The position numbers and the translations under genes are program-made. A stretch of DNA of 64,000 nucleotides from Triops longicaudatus (Eukaryota; Arthropoda; Branchiopoda; Notostraca; Triopsidae), in the NCBI GenBank assembly GCA_022885665.1, contig JAGQDJ010000045.1, forward strand, positions 1 to 64,000, given 5' to 3'. The notes beneath the pieces were generated by a model that saw only the letters and a program-made list of their open reading frames with translations, ran no database searches and was not told where the DNA came from. Below, piece after piece: positions 20,548 to 31,603 of this stretch (positions are counted from its first letter, which is position 1; the number at the start of each line of letters is the position of its first letter).

Positions 20548-22868
20548 ATGAAAACCTTTGTCGTACATTCAGTGGATGCATTTACCAAGGTTGCGTTCAA
20601 AGGGAATCCCGCGGGTGTCATTTGCACCAATGAAGTAAGCATATATGGCGTGCAAGTTTTTTCAAGATATTAGTTACTTGTCAGTATTTTTATTTATTTA
20701 TTTATCTTTTTCTTTAAAGGGACTGTTGTGTCCGTTTTGGCATTGGCCTTGACTTTTGCCTTCGGGGACGCAGTCCGGTTTCTTTTATCGAGTCGCGAAA
20801 ACTAGTCTCTAGAGATAGCGAACCTTGGGAGACTGTTGCCGTAGTTTCCTAGTTTAAATTTTCTAATTACTTTTAGAATACTCTGCCAGTCTTTCGTTAT
20901 CGTATGTTTAGCAAAACTGAAACTTTTCGTAACCAGTTTATAATGTCATTTTTGTAACTTTTTATATCTGCTATTAATACTCATTGTATTTGCTATTAGT
21001 ATTTGCTATTAATACAATTGACTTCAGTTATGAGAAAATGTATCACGACTGACAATGAAATAGTTAGCTGCTGTGATGTTTGTTTAATAAATTGCAGAAA
21101 CCTTTAATAATATGCAGGTTTGTAGAGGTCTGTAAAAAGAATTTCATAGGGTAGATATTACGTAAACTATTATGTATAATTATTTTACAGCAAATTTACA
21201 TGACAGAACTCCGGGTTTACGGATAAGGTTATGTATATTTCAGACCTTGAGCGAAAAACTTTACCAGTCCATTGCGGCCGAGATGGCCTTATCTGAAACG
21301 GCCTTCGTGCAAAACCTGAGTTCACAAAGTGACTGCGATTTTAGTCAAGCAGCGCGTTTTAATTTACGCTGGTTTTCGCCCAAAGTTGAAGTCCCTTTAT
21401 GTGGTCACGCCACCTTGGCCGCTGCCTACGTACTCTTCAGTGTCTATAGTAAAACCTTTTCCCTTTCTATATTTAACTACTCTAAAAAAAGATAATAGTT
21501 AATATCGATTTTCTCTTACGTTTAGAAAATGTCAACGAGAAAATTGAGTTCGAAACTTTAAGCGGCGTACTAGTTGTTCGTAAAGTCAGTGATTCTATCG
21601 AAATGGATTTTCCAATGAACACTCCTCAACATTTACCCGATGATGAAAACATTGCCCGAGTGATGAGAAACGTTGCCCAAGCTGCCGCAGGGAATTTAAC
21701 CATCCGAGAAGTCCTTTTCTCTGCGCCCGTTCGAAAACTTTTCGTACGACTTGACGACAAACACACGCGGTAAAGGAATTTGAAACTTTGTTATTACATT
21801 GAAGACTCGTTATAACGAACCCACGGGGAACCAGACTTGTGCAGTATCCGGCTAACCGGGGTCACGTTCAGCAAGTACAACTGCGGAGTTGCAATCCCCA
21901 CATTTAATCCAATGGGAGTGCCAAATCCGCAGTCGTAATGCAGGGCTCTGTTGGACTTAGTTCGGATTTGAGTACAACCCTGCGTAGGAACAGAAAAACT
22001 GATTGTGTGTATCAGAAGCTTGTAAAATATGACGCCTTTTCTGAACATCCACATTAGGCCTACATGCTTCAAGACTAAAATCCGTCTATAGTATCCGAAA
22101 GTTCGTTATAAAAGGGTTTGTTATAACAAAACTCTACTGTATTGATACTTCAACTCTATGACTTTTTCAGTAGCGTTAAATCGTAAAAGGTAAAAACTAA
22201 TCTGTTACTCTCATTCTAGTTGCACGGTAATGGAGTAACAATAAAAGTGGCATAGACTCACAGCATTCGCGGTGTGAATATTTCATCGTTACCAAAACAG
22301 TTTCTGTTGGACAAGAGATATTTTCTTTTTATTCATTTCTTTTAAAATTTGTTTAGTTTGATTTATCGCGAAGACGCTTGGACAGCGAGTCGAGCATATG
22401 TTTCACCTTTAATAGCCAATGATTTTTATTTATTAGGAAAGACCTCGAAGATCTGCCAGTACCGGCCGAGCAGCTTTTAAAAGCTCAGCCTGAAGGACCT
22501 GTCTTCAGCGTTGTTGTCACGTTACGGGGTGATCAATTCGCAGACGGTTACCATTTTTACTCCCGAAATTTCGCGCCTTGGATTGGTATTGCCGAAGATC
22601 CCGTCACTGGTTCAGCCCATACACTCTCCACTCCTTACTGGTTACAAGAATTGGGCTTGCATGGTCAAGAATTGCGAGGTTAGTAAATAGTGAGATGTAA
22701 ATACAAAATTTCTCCAATTAATCTAAAAGATTTCTGTACATGTCTTTAGCATTCCAATGCTCACCTCGCGGAGGAGAACTGAGAGTTAGAGTGGAGAACG
22801 ACCGTGTATATATAAGAGGAGACGCTGTGCTTGTCCTCAAAGGCGAACTCACAGTGCCCGAGATTTAA
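20548..22868 (+). CDS. pbld: PhzF/PBLD-family isomerase-like protein
   Basis: Member of the phenazine-biosynthesis-like (PhzF) fold, related to animal PBLD. The substrate in animals is unknown; bacterial PhzF isomerises dihydro-hydroxyanthranilate. Five exons: 20548-20634, 21244-21439, 21526-21769, 22437-22678 and 22750-22868, with phases 0, 1, 2, 1. They give 295 residues, close to the usual length of about 290. The N-terminus MKTFVVHSVDAFT and GNPAGV is typical. Glu47 in the ALSETAFV segment matches the family's catalytic glutamate. The GHATLA motif lies at 83-88 and DPVTGSAH at 230-237. There is no signal peptide, so it is probably cytosolic. Intron 3 carries a Tc1/mariner-like MITE. The first exon donor (GAA|GTAAGC) and the others are canonical. 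The exact metabolic role cannot be read from sequence. Confidence 0.92.
21797..22139. mobile_element. Tc1/mariner-type MITE in PBLD intron 3
   Basis: 343-base element with imperfect inverted ends: left end contains CTCGTTATAACGAACCC, right end is the inverse of TTTTGTTATAACAAACCC. It is bounded by TA on both sides (21795-21796 and 22140-22141), the target duplication of Tc1/mariner/pogo elements. No transposase frame is present. Confidence 0.65.
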
Positions 22869-22969
22869 GAAGCAGCAAGAGCCAAACTTGTGTCGTTATG
22901 ACATCGCCTCTTTTTTTCGACGTTCTTGGTTAAATTTGGTACACAGTGAAATTTAATCTGTTAAATTCT

Positions 22970-22975
22970 AATAAA
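22970..22975 (+). terminator. Poly(A) signal of the PBLD-like gene
   Basis: AATAAA 102 bases after the stop codon. Confidence 0.6.
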
Positions 22976-24255
22976 AACATTGTGAATGATCTAGATGACA
23001 CGAGTCCATATATACAGTACAAAAATTTACCATTCATACAATGACAGTCGCTGTTGTTATCATTTTTAAAGTATGTCTTCTTAATAACGCTTTTATGCAG
23101 CACGCCCTTCTCGAAAGAAGGCAGCCTGCGAGCTTTATTCGAACATTCGTACTCAGGCCCGTACCCAGGAGCTTGGTTGCTTGGGGGGGTAAACCCCCCT
23201 ATCCACCCTCGCTACGGCCTTATTCGTAAGGAAACTGGGTACTTTTCCATCTAATCTTGTCTTGGCTATAGCAGAACAATATCACGTCTTTTTTTACATG
23301 CTTTTCAAGCTGGCTAAACACCAACATATGAGAGAACCAAATGTAAGAGAATCATGGCAAGCTACGTGATCAAGCCATATACGTGTAGAACTGTGGAAAC
23401 GGAGTGTTTTTTAACGCTTGATTGATTCCGGGTCTCTCTTCACCTAGGATGCGGGAATAACCGCCTGTAGAAAAAGGAGCTTTAAATATAGGAGACGTTT
23501 CTCTTATAAATTTAGCATTTTTTCGTTAGTTCTTTGTACACGCCACATATAGGACTACAGTAAAATCTCGCTATAACATACACGCATGGGGCGGGAAATT
23601 ATGTACGTAATAGCCGATTGTACATAACAGCCGACTTTTGGTTCAAATTCGCTTAAAATCTAGTTTTATTTTCATTTTTTGTCGTTCCTACTATTTCACG
23701 TTTCATGTCAAATGTTAATGGCGCCGCTTCGTAAAGGCAGCCTGTTGTGTAATTTTCATTAAAAAAAACTAACCACATTCGAATCAACATGTTTTTTCTG
23801 TTTTTGTCTATAAGACAAATGGCCTGTTTCAGTTATTTTAGCGCGATTACTCCAATTGTTTGAGGGGTCGTACTGAAAACTTGGAACACTAGCTCGAGTA
23901 GAGTGATCTTGTGGAAAATAAGTTCAGCTCTAGTGCATTTTTTTTTTTCGTTAACGCATGACAGCCCTCGTGTTTACGTAGCCGAAGGAAAGAAGCATGT
24001 ATAAAGTGGCAAAAGAACTTCAGTTTGTGTACGCTATTGGCAAAAATAAGAATATGCAAATTCGCTAGACCACTACTCCGTCATTGAATTATGCAGTAAA
24101 ATCTTACTGTGTCTGACATTCTCTCATTTTTCCAAACTGAATAATAGCATTTCAACTTTGCGGACACCGCCGGGTTCCTAACCTTCTAATGTCGATAAAA
24201 CTCAACTTGCATCGCCCTTCAAGTTTCATCCTTCCACAATCCGTGGAAGCCTGGG
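22976..24255. other. Intergenic with transposon remnants
   Basis: Contains a short element at 23153-23221 (CAGGCCCGTACCCAGGA to CGCTACGGCCTT) bounded by near-identical 8-base flanks (ATTCGTAC and ATTCGTAA). It resembles a third, decayed hAT-type MITE. At 23558 a left end CAGTAAAATCTCGCTATAAC preceded by TA resembles the Tc1/mariner-type element in PBLD intron 3, with no matching right end. No gene is seen. Confidence 0.5.
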
Positions 24256-24293
24256 TGACGTAACTCAGGATAATTGCTGTGGTGTATATAAAG
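24256..24293 (+). promoter_or_regulatory. Likely promoter of the spermine synthase gene
   Basis: TGACGTAA, a CRE-like site, at 24256-24263 and TATATAAAG at 24285-24293. The first in-frame ATG of the gene is at 24609, so a 5' untranslated region of about 290 bases is implied unless a further intron lies there. Confidence 0.5.
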
Positions 24294-24608
24294 GCCCGCT
24301 TTGGCAAGTTGCAAAAGCTCCCTTTTTGTTGCTCGGTTCATTACGTGCTGTGTTAACAAAAGTTTTCAAGAGAATACGGCATTGCAGTTGCTGGCTTATG
24401 TTCGCGTTTCTACACCAGGGAGAATTAGCCGGCGCAGAAGCCGCGTGGCCTCAGAACGCATGCTCGGAGTTCAGAGAGGCCTAATTAACCCACAGGCTTT
24501 TGTGATGAGAGGGTGCGCAGGGATTTTCATAAACATACTCTCTATCTAAACAACAACCCCTTTCCTTACAGACTTTTAAATCAAAGTTTGCCATCCGACT
24601 CTAATAAA

Positions 24609-26471
24609 ATGTCTTCATCCAGCGTGTATTCCTATCTCATGGAATTCGTCCTTTCAGAGAACTTAGGTAACTTTGACCTTACATGTGGCATGTGTGTAGC
24701 TGTGTATACTTAGATAAAAACCTGCTTTAGCAACTCCTCATTTACTATGTTTTAGTCAGTGCATACTAAGCATGAACTTTAGTCCAAGTTTATTGAGTGA
24801 CAAGTGTATTGAGGCATTGCATTGTCGAGCGAACATTTTTAGTTTACCCTGAAAGCATTGATTTTTATTGTTGACAGGTTGGGACAAGCTGCTAGCCATC
24901 GTGCTGGACAACCTCCAGAACAAGCTGGGTAACTTGGAACTCCTGACGAATGTCAGCTTTGAGCCTGGAAGCGAAAACTCGATTGCAGTTTTTAAAGGAT
25001 CTGCTCAGAGCTTAATCACTGTCCGTTTCCAAAGTCCGAAATCATTGTTATTAACCTTCGAAACTTATGGACCGGGAAGTCCTGTTCCTAATCTTGAGGT
25101 ACAACATTTATTACTATTTGTGAAATGCTTTAACGGTTTACTTTAATTAGAAATGAAAATGCGTTGTAGGCTTAATTAGTAACCTAATCTTGTGATTTCT
25201 TTTTCTGTTTTTGTAGGCTGCTCAGAAATTAGAAAATGAACTTAAAAGCCATTTAGCCTGTGATATTAGCAAGTGTCTTTGTCCAGTCAAGCGTGGAGGA
25301 CCGTTAGATCCTTACCGCTATCTAACCAGTTCAGGTTTTCTTTTTTGTTTCCTATCGTCGTAGCGACACTTGACCAGCTAATGGGAATCTTTTCATTGTA
25401 TTTGTGTTTTTCTAATTGTTTAGATGACCGATTACTCGAATATGATGTCGTGGAAGTGCTCGCCGATGTCCGTAGCGCTTATCAACATATTTTGATTCTC
25501 AATACAATGAGCTTTGGCAACTTATTGGTCTTAGATGGACTCCAGAGTACGAAAACTTGCAGGCTGCGTTCTCATTCACGGCTTAACCATGGTTACTTGG
25601 GAAAAGCTCTATAGTATCACCATAACCAAGGTTGTTCGTCAGTGCAAGCGCAGCCCAAGTTATCTTGCTTACTATATACTTTTAATTTTGAATATATACA
25701 CTAAAAGACCTGTATTGTGTCTTGAAGATTTGGCAGAAAGTGATTTGGTCTACACCGAAACGTTAATGCAACGGGGCAAGTTGGACTACGCACAAAAGCG
25801 AGTGTTGATTTTGGGAGGAGGAGACGGCGCCTTGTTATGGGAATTATTGCAAGAAAAACCGGAAAAAGTGACCATGATTGAAATTGATGACCAAGTTATG
25901 CAACTTTGCCAGAAACATCTACGTTCAGCGTGCGGTACAGCTTTAGATCAATACGAAGGCCCACATCACCAGGTAATTAATTAACTATGGCCATTTTTTG
26001 GATGTTCCTTAATCATAATCAAAAGCGTTCTTCTTAGATAATTGTTGGAGATTGTCTGAAAGAGATGGATCAGATGTTAGCCTCTGGAGAAAAATTTGAC
26101 TTTATTTTCGGGGATTTGACCGACATTCCCTTATCGACGACTGGAGCCCAACAGGAGCAATGGGAGTTATTGAAAACATGCTTAGAGAAGTCTTTACAAC
26201 TTCTGGATGTCAATGGAAAATTTTTAACACATGTACGTTGACAAAGAGTTAAAGCAAAAAGAAAAAAAAAATTTGTCGGAGAGAAAATAATTTTTTACGT
26301 TAGGGAAATGGTACATCTTCGAAAGAAGCGTTGGACAACTTCGAAGTGTATCTAAGCTCGGTGAAGCCGGTAGTGGCTTTCTCCCGGTGCCAAGCGTACG
26401 TGCCGTCCTTTATGGAAGATTGGGTTTTCTACCAAATTTGGAAAACAGAAGATCTTCCTAACACGAAATAA
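24609..26471 (+). CDS. sms: Spermine synthase
   Basis: Transfers an aminopropyl group from decarboxylated S-adenosylmethionine to spermidine, making spermine; a cytosolic homodimer in animals. Seven exons: 24609-24666, 24878-25098, 25217-25334, 25424-25546, 25728-25972, 26038-26232 and 26304-26471. All junctions are in phase and give 375 residues, against about 366 in human SMS. Residues 1-120 form the N-terminal domain related to AdoMet decarboxylase, which separates spermine from spermidine synthases and contains SLLLTFETYG. A short linker carries RGGPLDPYRY. In the catalytic domain LAESDLVYTE (Asp179), GGGDG (203-207), MIEID and GDLTDIPLS (Asp281) match the polyamine-binding and catalytic positions. 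The C-terminal sequence EDWVFYQIWK is also typical. No frame defects are seen. Confidence 0.94.
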
Positions 26472-29400
26472 GACGCTCATTGGGATTTAGACCTGCGTGT
26501 CAGAATTTTATTAGAAGTTTTCGACTAGCCATGGCTTCCTTGTTATCCTCGTAATGTTTTTTAAAATCCTAAAAAAAAATTGTTCGATCTCGGAGTTTGC
26601 CAATTTTTTAGCTGTTTTACAAAGTGAAACGTCCACATCTCGATCAATTGGAGAACAATGCTGTTTGCAGCTATTTCAAGATAACTGCGTAGTAACGCGC
26701 ACCCGCTTAGCTTGTAGTCGTTTAAGGCATAATGTAGTATTCTTTGTTAATAAGTTTTGCCACCACCAACTTCTTTTTTACCTGCTAGTCCCGGTTCCGA
26801 TTTTGTAAGACTTTTGTAGTTCGTGCAACTCTTGATACCGAGTAATAAAAAGCTATAAATAGAGACACGGAATCCTTGAATTTTGTTTTCCTGATTTTCA
26901 AAGATTTTATGAGACTTAGTCTATTTTTTTTATAGGTATGGTAAAACACTCGTTTGGCAATTAGTCATGCAGTACCATAATTTGAAAGTAAGCTTTAAAA
27001 TTACAATATTTATTATCCGTAAAAGGCGAAAACCAATGCAGGTTACCAATAAAAAAAAGTGTTTAGTACAATTCTTTACGCACTGTGCTCATCAAAGTTT
27101 TATTAAACAAATACTCCTGTGAAAATTCCCAAAACTCAATTTATAGCGCTTGAAAAAAACATTAGCAAAAATATCCCAGATCACAGGTTATAGGGCTTTT
27201 GACTAGGGATGATACCGGCTCGGCTCAACTTGGCTTGCCAATCTTTCAAGCAGAGCCGAAGCTAGGTCATGACGAGCCGAGCCGAGGCCTATACTAAAAC
27301 TAAAAATGTAAAAATAAATGTAATATACATTGAAATTAAATAAAATTTAAATCGAAACTAAATAGAATTAAAAAACGCATACAGAAATAAAATTTAAAAA
27401 TATGGAATGAAATAGTACATTTAAAAACAAAAACGAAGAGAGCTATTCTGCATCGTTTAAGAAAAATTAAGTAAAGTAATATTTACCCTAAAGCAAGCGT
27501 CAACTGAACAAAGCTTAAAGGGCAACGGTACCAAAAACAATTTTGTCTTACAAAAGAAGAACAAAAATTATAATTTCCAGATATACATTTCTTTTTATCA
27601 TGTGCGAAAAAATGACAGATATTCAGGAAACAAGAAAAATTCAGCGCGGTCACGTGGTGCTGTGGCGCAACGTGGAAATAGTACGGCAAGTGCGGGCATG
27701 AAAATTGCAAGTTTTTATTTGTTCAGCGAGGCCACGTGATGCGTTTATATGGCGTACTCTTATCTCCCGTGATATCACGTTCGCGCGGCGAGAAACTTCG
27801 CAAGGCAATAACTCCGGAACGGCTCGTCAGAAAAAAAAATTAAACAAAATGCTTTGTTCTTAGAACAGTGTGTACAATAGGATTCCATAAAAAATCTCAA
27901 TAGGTGTTTTTGGTGTCCGTTGCATTTTAAACATTGAAAGTATTAACGGACCTGGTACTTAAGATGGGGGGAGTGGGTGTTCGAACCCCCTGAAATGTTT
28001 ACTTTATAATGGGGAAGATAGGGAAACGCCAAATGTAAAAAAAAAAAAAAAAAAAAAAAANNNNNNNNNNNNNNNNNNNNNNNNCCCTCCCCCCCCCCCT
28101 CCATCCATTGTATCATGGTAACGGCCCTTCATCCATTGTATCATATAGCTTTTCATTAAATGTTGCAGATTATTTCAGTACTGTAGCATGGGGAAAAATT
28201 CCACTCCCACATCAAAGCAGAAGCCATCAGAATTATATTGTTTTCTGTGCCACCCGAGATGCTGTTTTCAAGCCACCCTTTTTAAACTTTATGATGGCCA
28301 AATTGAAGTACATTGACGTGGATCAAGTTGTTTTCGCATCGAATGTGAACGTTCTTCAGCATTGTACCCATGTACAGTACGTCCTTTATGTGCATCCCTT
28401 CGCTGTGATTTCCCGTCAAAATTTCTACAGTGGTCGGAAGGGATTTTTAAGTGAAAAACGCAACGTTAAAGGCAAGAAAATAGTAAGAATTTCGAATATG
28501 GTTTCTAAAGTTCATTCGTTTTAAACAGTGAAAATAAAAACTCTGTGTGTGTGGGGGGGGAGGGGGGTAAAGCTTAAGCTAAAAAAAGGAAAAGGTAAAA
28601 CACTTACTTGAATATGGGGGGGGGGGACTTTCTTTTACTATCTTTCTTTTATAACACGAACGTTGTCACTTTTCAAGGAAAACTTCGAAATCTGTCAATT
28701 TTCGGTCTCACGTAGCAAAACCAGATTAAATGGCTACATTATGCGGCATGCCCTGGAATTCGTACGCTATCAACGAAAACACAGCTTGTAGAAATTGTTA
28801 TTCTTTGAAATCTACCACTTAAGTCAATTACCGGCTTGATGCCCGATTTACCTTTAGTATGGGAAGTCTTTTGATTTGCGAAACCGATAACTTGGTAAGG
28901 GTACTGTTACACCAGAGAGATAAGCACGGTATCGCCTTATCTCATTTGAGATTCAATCTCAGTAATTGCATAATTACTGTAATAAAATGTGCTGTCGTAA
29001 AATATTGCGACTAACTCCAATACTGAACTTCTGTTTCTACAAAATTGCTAACTTAAATTGAGAGAGGAATAAGGCGCTATCCTCCTTACTGTAATGGAAT
29101 GGAAAAATAAAAAAACTGCAAGGAAGTTGGCAGAAGTTCCTAATAAAAAATCGCTCATTCGCAGGGTGGTTTTCTGTTTTAAAGAAGATTAACGTATCTA
29201 AAATTAAATAAATGAGAAATGGAATAAAACCTTACCCCATACAGGAAACAAACATCTCTATTCTTTCTTTACAACCAAAAGTACACCTCATCACAACTGT
29301 TTACAATGCACGCTTTGTATACCCAACACACACAAACATACACAACATAACAACAATAAAAAATGAATCTGTACAAAAATGATGGCGGTGGCTCTTGCGC

Positions 29401-29744
29401 AAGATTTGCATTCGAGTATTCCAAACGCACTGCGGAAATTTTCTTCTTCCTTGGCACTTTGGCACAAAGTCATGGCTTACAGAACGCACAGTACGCGTTT
29501 GGAATGATTGTCATCCAAATTCATGTAACAAACTCTTGTGTTCTTGGAAGCCTTGCACTTTTGTCGTACAAAAGTTTCTCCTTTCATTTCAATGCCACTA
29601 GAGTATTTTCAGCATTTCCCTCATCTTCTTACCCCTCGGATCTTCAGCTTTTCTACACTTTCCGTTCTCCCCGAAAGAGCCACTCTATTTCAACAAAACT
29701 TTGAGCCATTGAACTTTTCCTATTATACAAAATACAAAACGAGA
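26472..29744. other. Intergenic with G-rich tracts and an assembly gap
   Basis: A poly(A) signal AATAAA for spermine synthase is at 26844-26849. At 27210-27300 there is GAGCCGA-rich sequence. Two similar segments with CACGTG E-boxes lie near 27641-27668 and 27722-27745. A 24-N gap is at 28061-28084 between poly(A) and C-rich sequence. G-runs at 28553-28567 and 28617-28627 could form quadruplexes. An open frame at 28108-28524 (138 codons) has no recognisable domain. The left end of the fat 3' untranslated region must lie within the right part of this stretch. Confidence 0.5.
28061..28084. other. Assembly gap (24 N)
   Basis: Run of N between a poly(A) tract and a C-rich stretch. The true length is unknown. 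Confidence 0.95.
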
Positions 29745-31603
29745 CTAAACGTATTCTTCAGATGGCTTGGGTCCAGCCAATCCCATTCGGGTAACACTGA
29801 CCCGCCCATTGGTGGTATCTGGCAATTCGGCAATGTCCTTAAACACGCCCATTAAGCTCTGGAAATTCGGACCCCAGTTGAGCAGATAATCCCAGCTTAA
29901 CGCTGATCCACTACCCGGTTTATATGATCCCATATTGGACAAATCGTCATCCGACGCTACTAACGTACTCAATGACCCGCGGAAGGAGTCAAATCCATCG
30001 TAACCATGCTTGTGGTGTCCAGCGCCATCTGCTTCGGCCTCGTGCTCGTTCTCCACTTCCGCCAGCTTGGAGAAGATCATATTCCCCGGTCCAAAATCTC
30101 GTGTGACTTTCTCGTAATTGTTCTCATATTCAAACTCCGAGCAAGTAAAAGAGTCGTTGCCGCTCTCATCCGTCGAACTATCGGCCGTCTCAAGCATTTC
30201 GGTGTTGGTCTCCATCAAATCGGCCAATTTCTCCGGACTACGGGACTGGTCTTCATCGGAAGAAGACACTGCGTCTAATGTGCTCACTAACAGACTCGAA
30301 TTACGATTCCCTGGACCTCGTCCATGGGCATGATGTTGCTGCAACCGATCCAAGTCTTCTGCGGTAAGACCTAATGCCGCCAAATCGCTGCTACTGGGCT
30401 GTTTCTTCTTCTTTTTCTTGGTGGTGGTCACTTGCGACGAATTGCGCAAAGAGCCGGTGGAAGATTGGCTCATTTGACTCACGGGCGAGTTCAAGCTACG
30501 CTCCGAGGTGCTCATCACATCCTTGACGCCCGAACCTTGGTGGGCAGTGGCTAAAAGGGCCGTCTGGAGCGGCTTGCCACTCAGGTCTTGGAGTGTCAGG
30601 ATCCTTGGCGTTTGTTGCGACAGCTCAGAAGACGGGCTTAACCTTGCCAAGGGTGTACTTTGCATCTTGAGCACGCCAGGGGATTCCCGGGGCGGTGGAG
30701 GGTGAGTGGGGCCGCCGGGAGCAGGGGAAGCTCGCATCATGTGCCGGGGCGACTCACGATGGGGCGGGGCTACGAAGGAATGCGGTGAATGGCGGTGGTT
30801 GTGCTTGTGGTACGCGGGTGGCAAATGAGGGTTGGTTTTATACTTGCGAATGTTGCCATCGCGGTAGCTTTTGTAGTGGTACACGATATCGATATCCGAG
30901 GGCGCGATGGAACTCGCGTTCTCTAGATCGTAGTGTTCTGGTGCTTCAGAGTCACCGCCACCTCCTCCACCCATGCCCCCTAGGCCTGAGATGGAATTCC
31001 GGTCCATGAAGTGACCGTCGTCAACACGTAGAGGCATGCCAGGTGAAGGGTTGACTACTTCGCGTTCGATGATATCTGGGCGTTGAGGACGGTCTTGCTC
31101 GTTCACTTCACGTTCGCGGAATTTCCGGGCAGCGAGTTCTTGCGTCAGGTGGGAGCGGAGGACTTCGTCAGTGACGTCACCAAGATCACCATCGCGACCG
31201 CTGTTTCCGTTACCACCACCCAAGCGGCGACTACCCATGCCACGGTCTAAGATGGCTCCACTGGCCGGTTTGCTCAAATGGGGTGCGTGGCCTGCCATGG
31301 AACCCGTTTTCGTGTCTCTGCGCTGCCGGCGTAAGCGAACTACCACAAACGAGACTAAAATGGCCACCAGGAGGATGACGAAGAAAACGATGACCAAGGT
31401 AATGCCGATGCGTAGAGGATCTGAGGCTGTGGCAGCACCAGCCACTTGATTATTGCAACCGGGCCAGACTTTTCCGTGATTTGTCACCGTTTCCACAAGG
31501 GACCACTCCCATTCTGCGGACGTTGAAGTAATGGAATAGGAAGAGCCGTTGAGAGGCTGGACTTCCCCGTTAATCGTAACATTACCCAAGCAGCCTTCGA
31601 AAT
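29745..31603 (-). CDS. fat4: fat last exon: end of laminin G, transmembrane helix, cytoplasmic tail
   Basis: 1859 bases; acceptor CAACAG|ATTTCG, stop TAG at 29745-29747. It starts DFEGCLGNV, closing laminin G 2. The membrane helix is at 31338-31409 with a basic stop-transfer sequence. The tail is rich in Ser, Pro, His and Gly and has a run of six Lys near 30410, SDIDIVYHYK near 30870-30900, FTCSEFEYENNYEK near 30110-30155, and SWDYLLNWGP near 29865-29895. It ends EEYV. Confidence 0.95.

Noticed and set aside
27965..28000. GTTCGAACCCCC resembling a tRNA T-arm
   Set aside because: The flanking sequence gives no D-arm, anticodon arm or acceptor stem.
28108..28524. 138-codon plus-strand frame next to the 24-N gap
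   Set aside because: It starts beside a gap, has no recognisable domain and no promoter or splice support, so I do not call it a gene.
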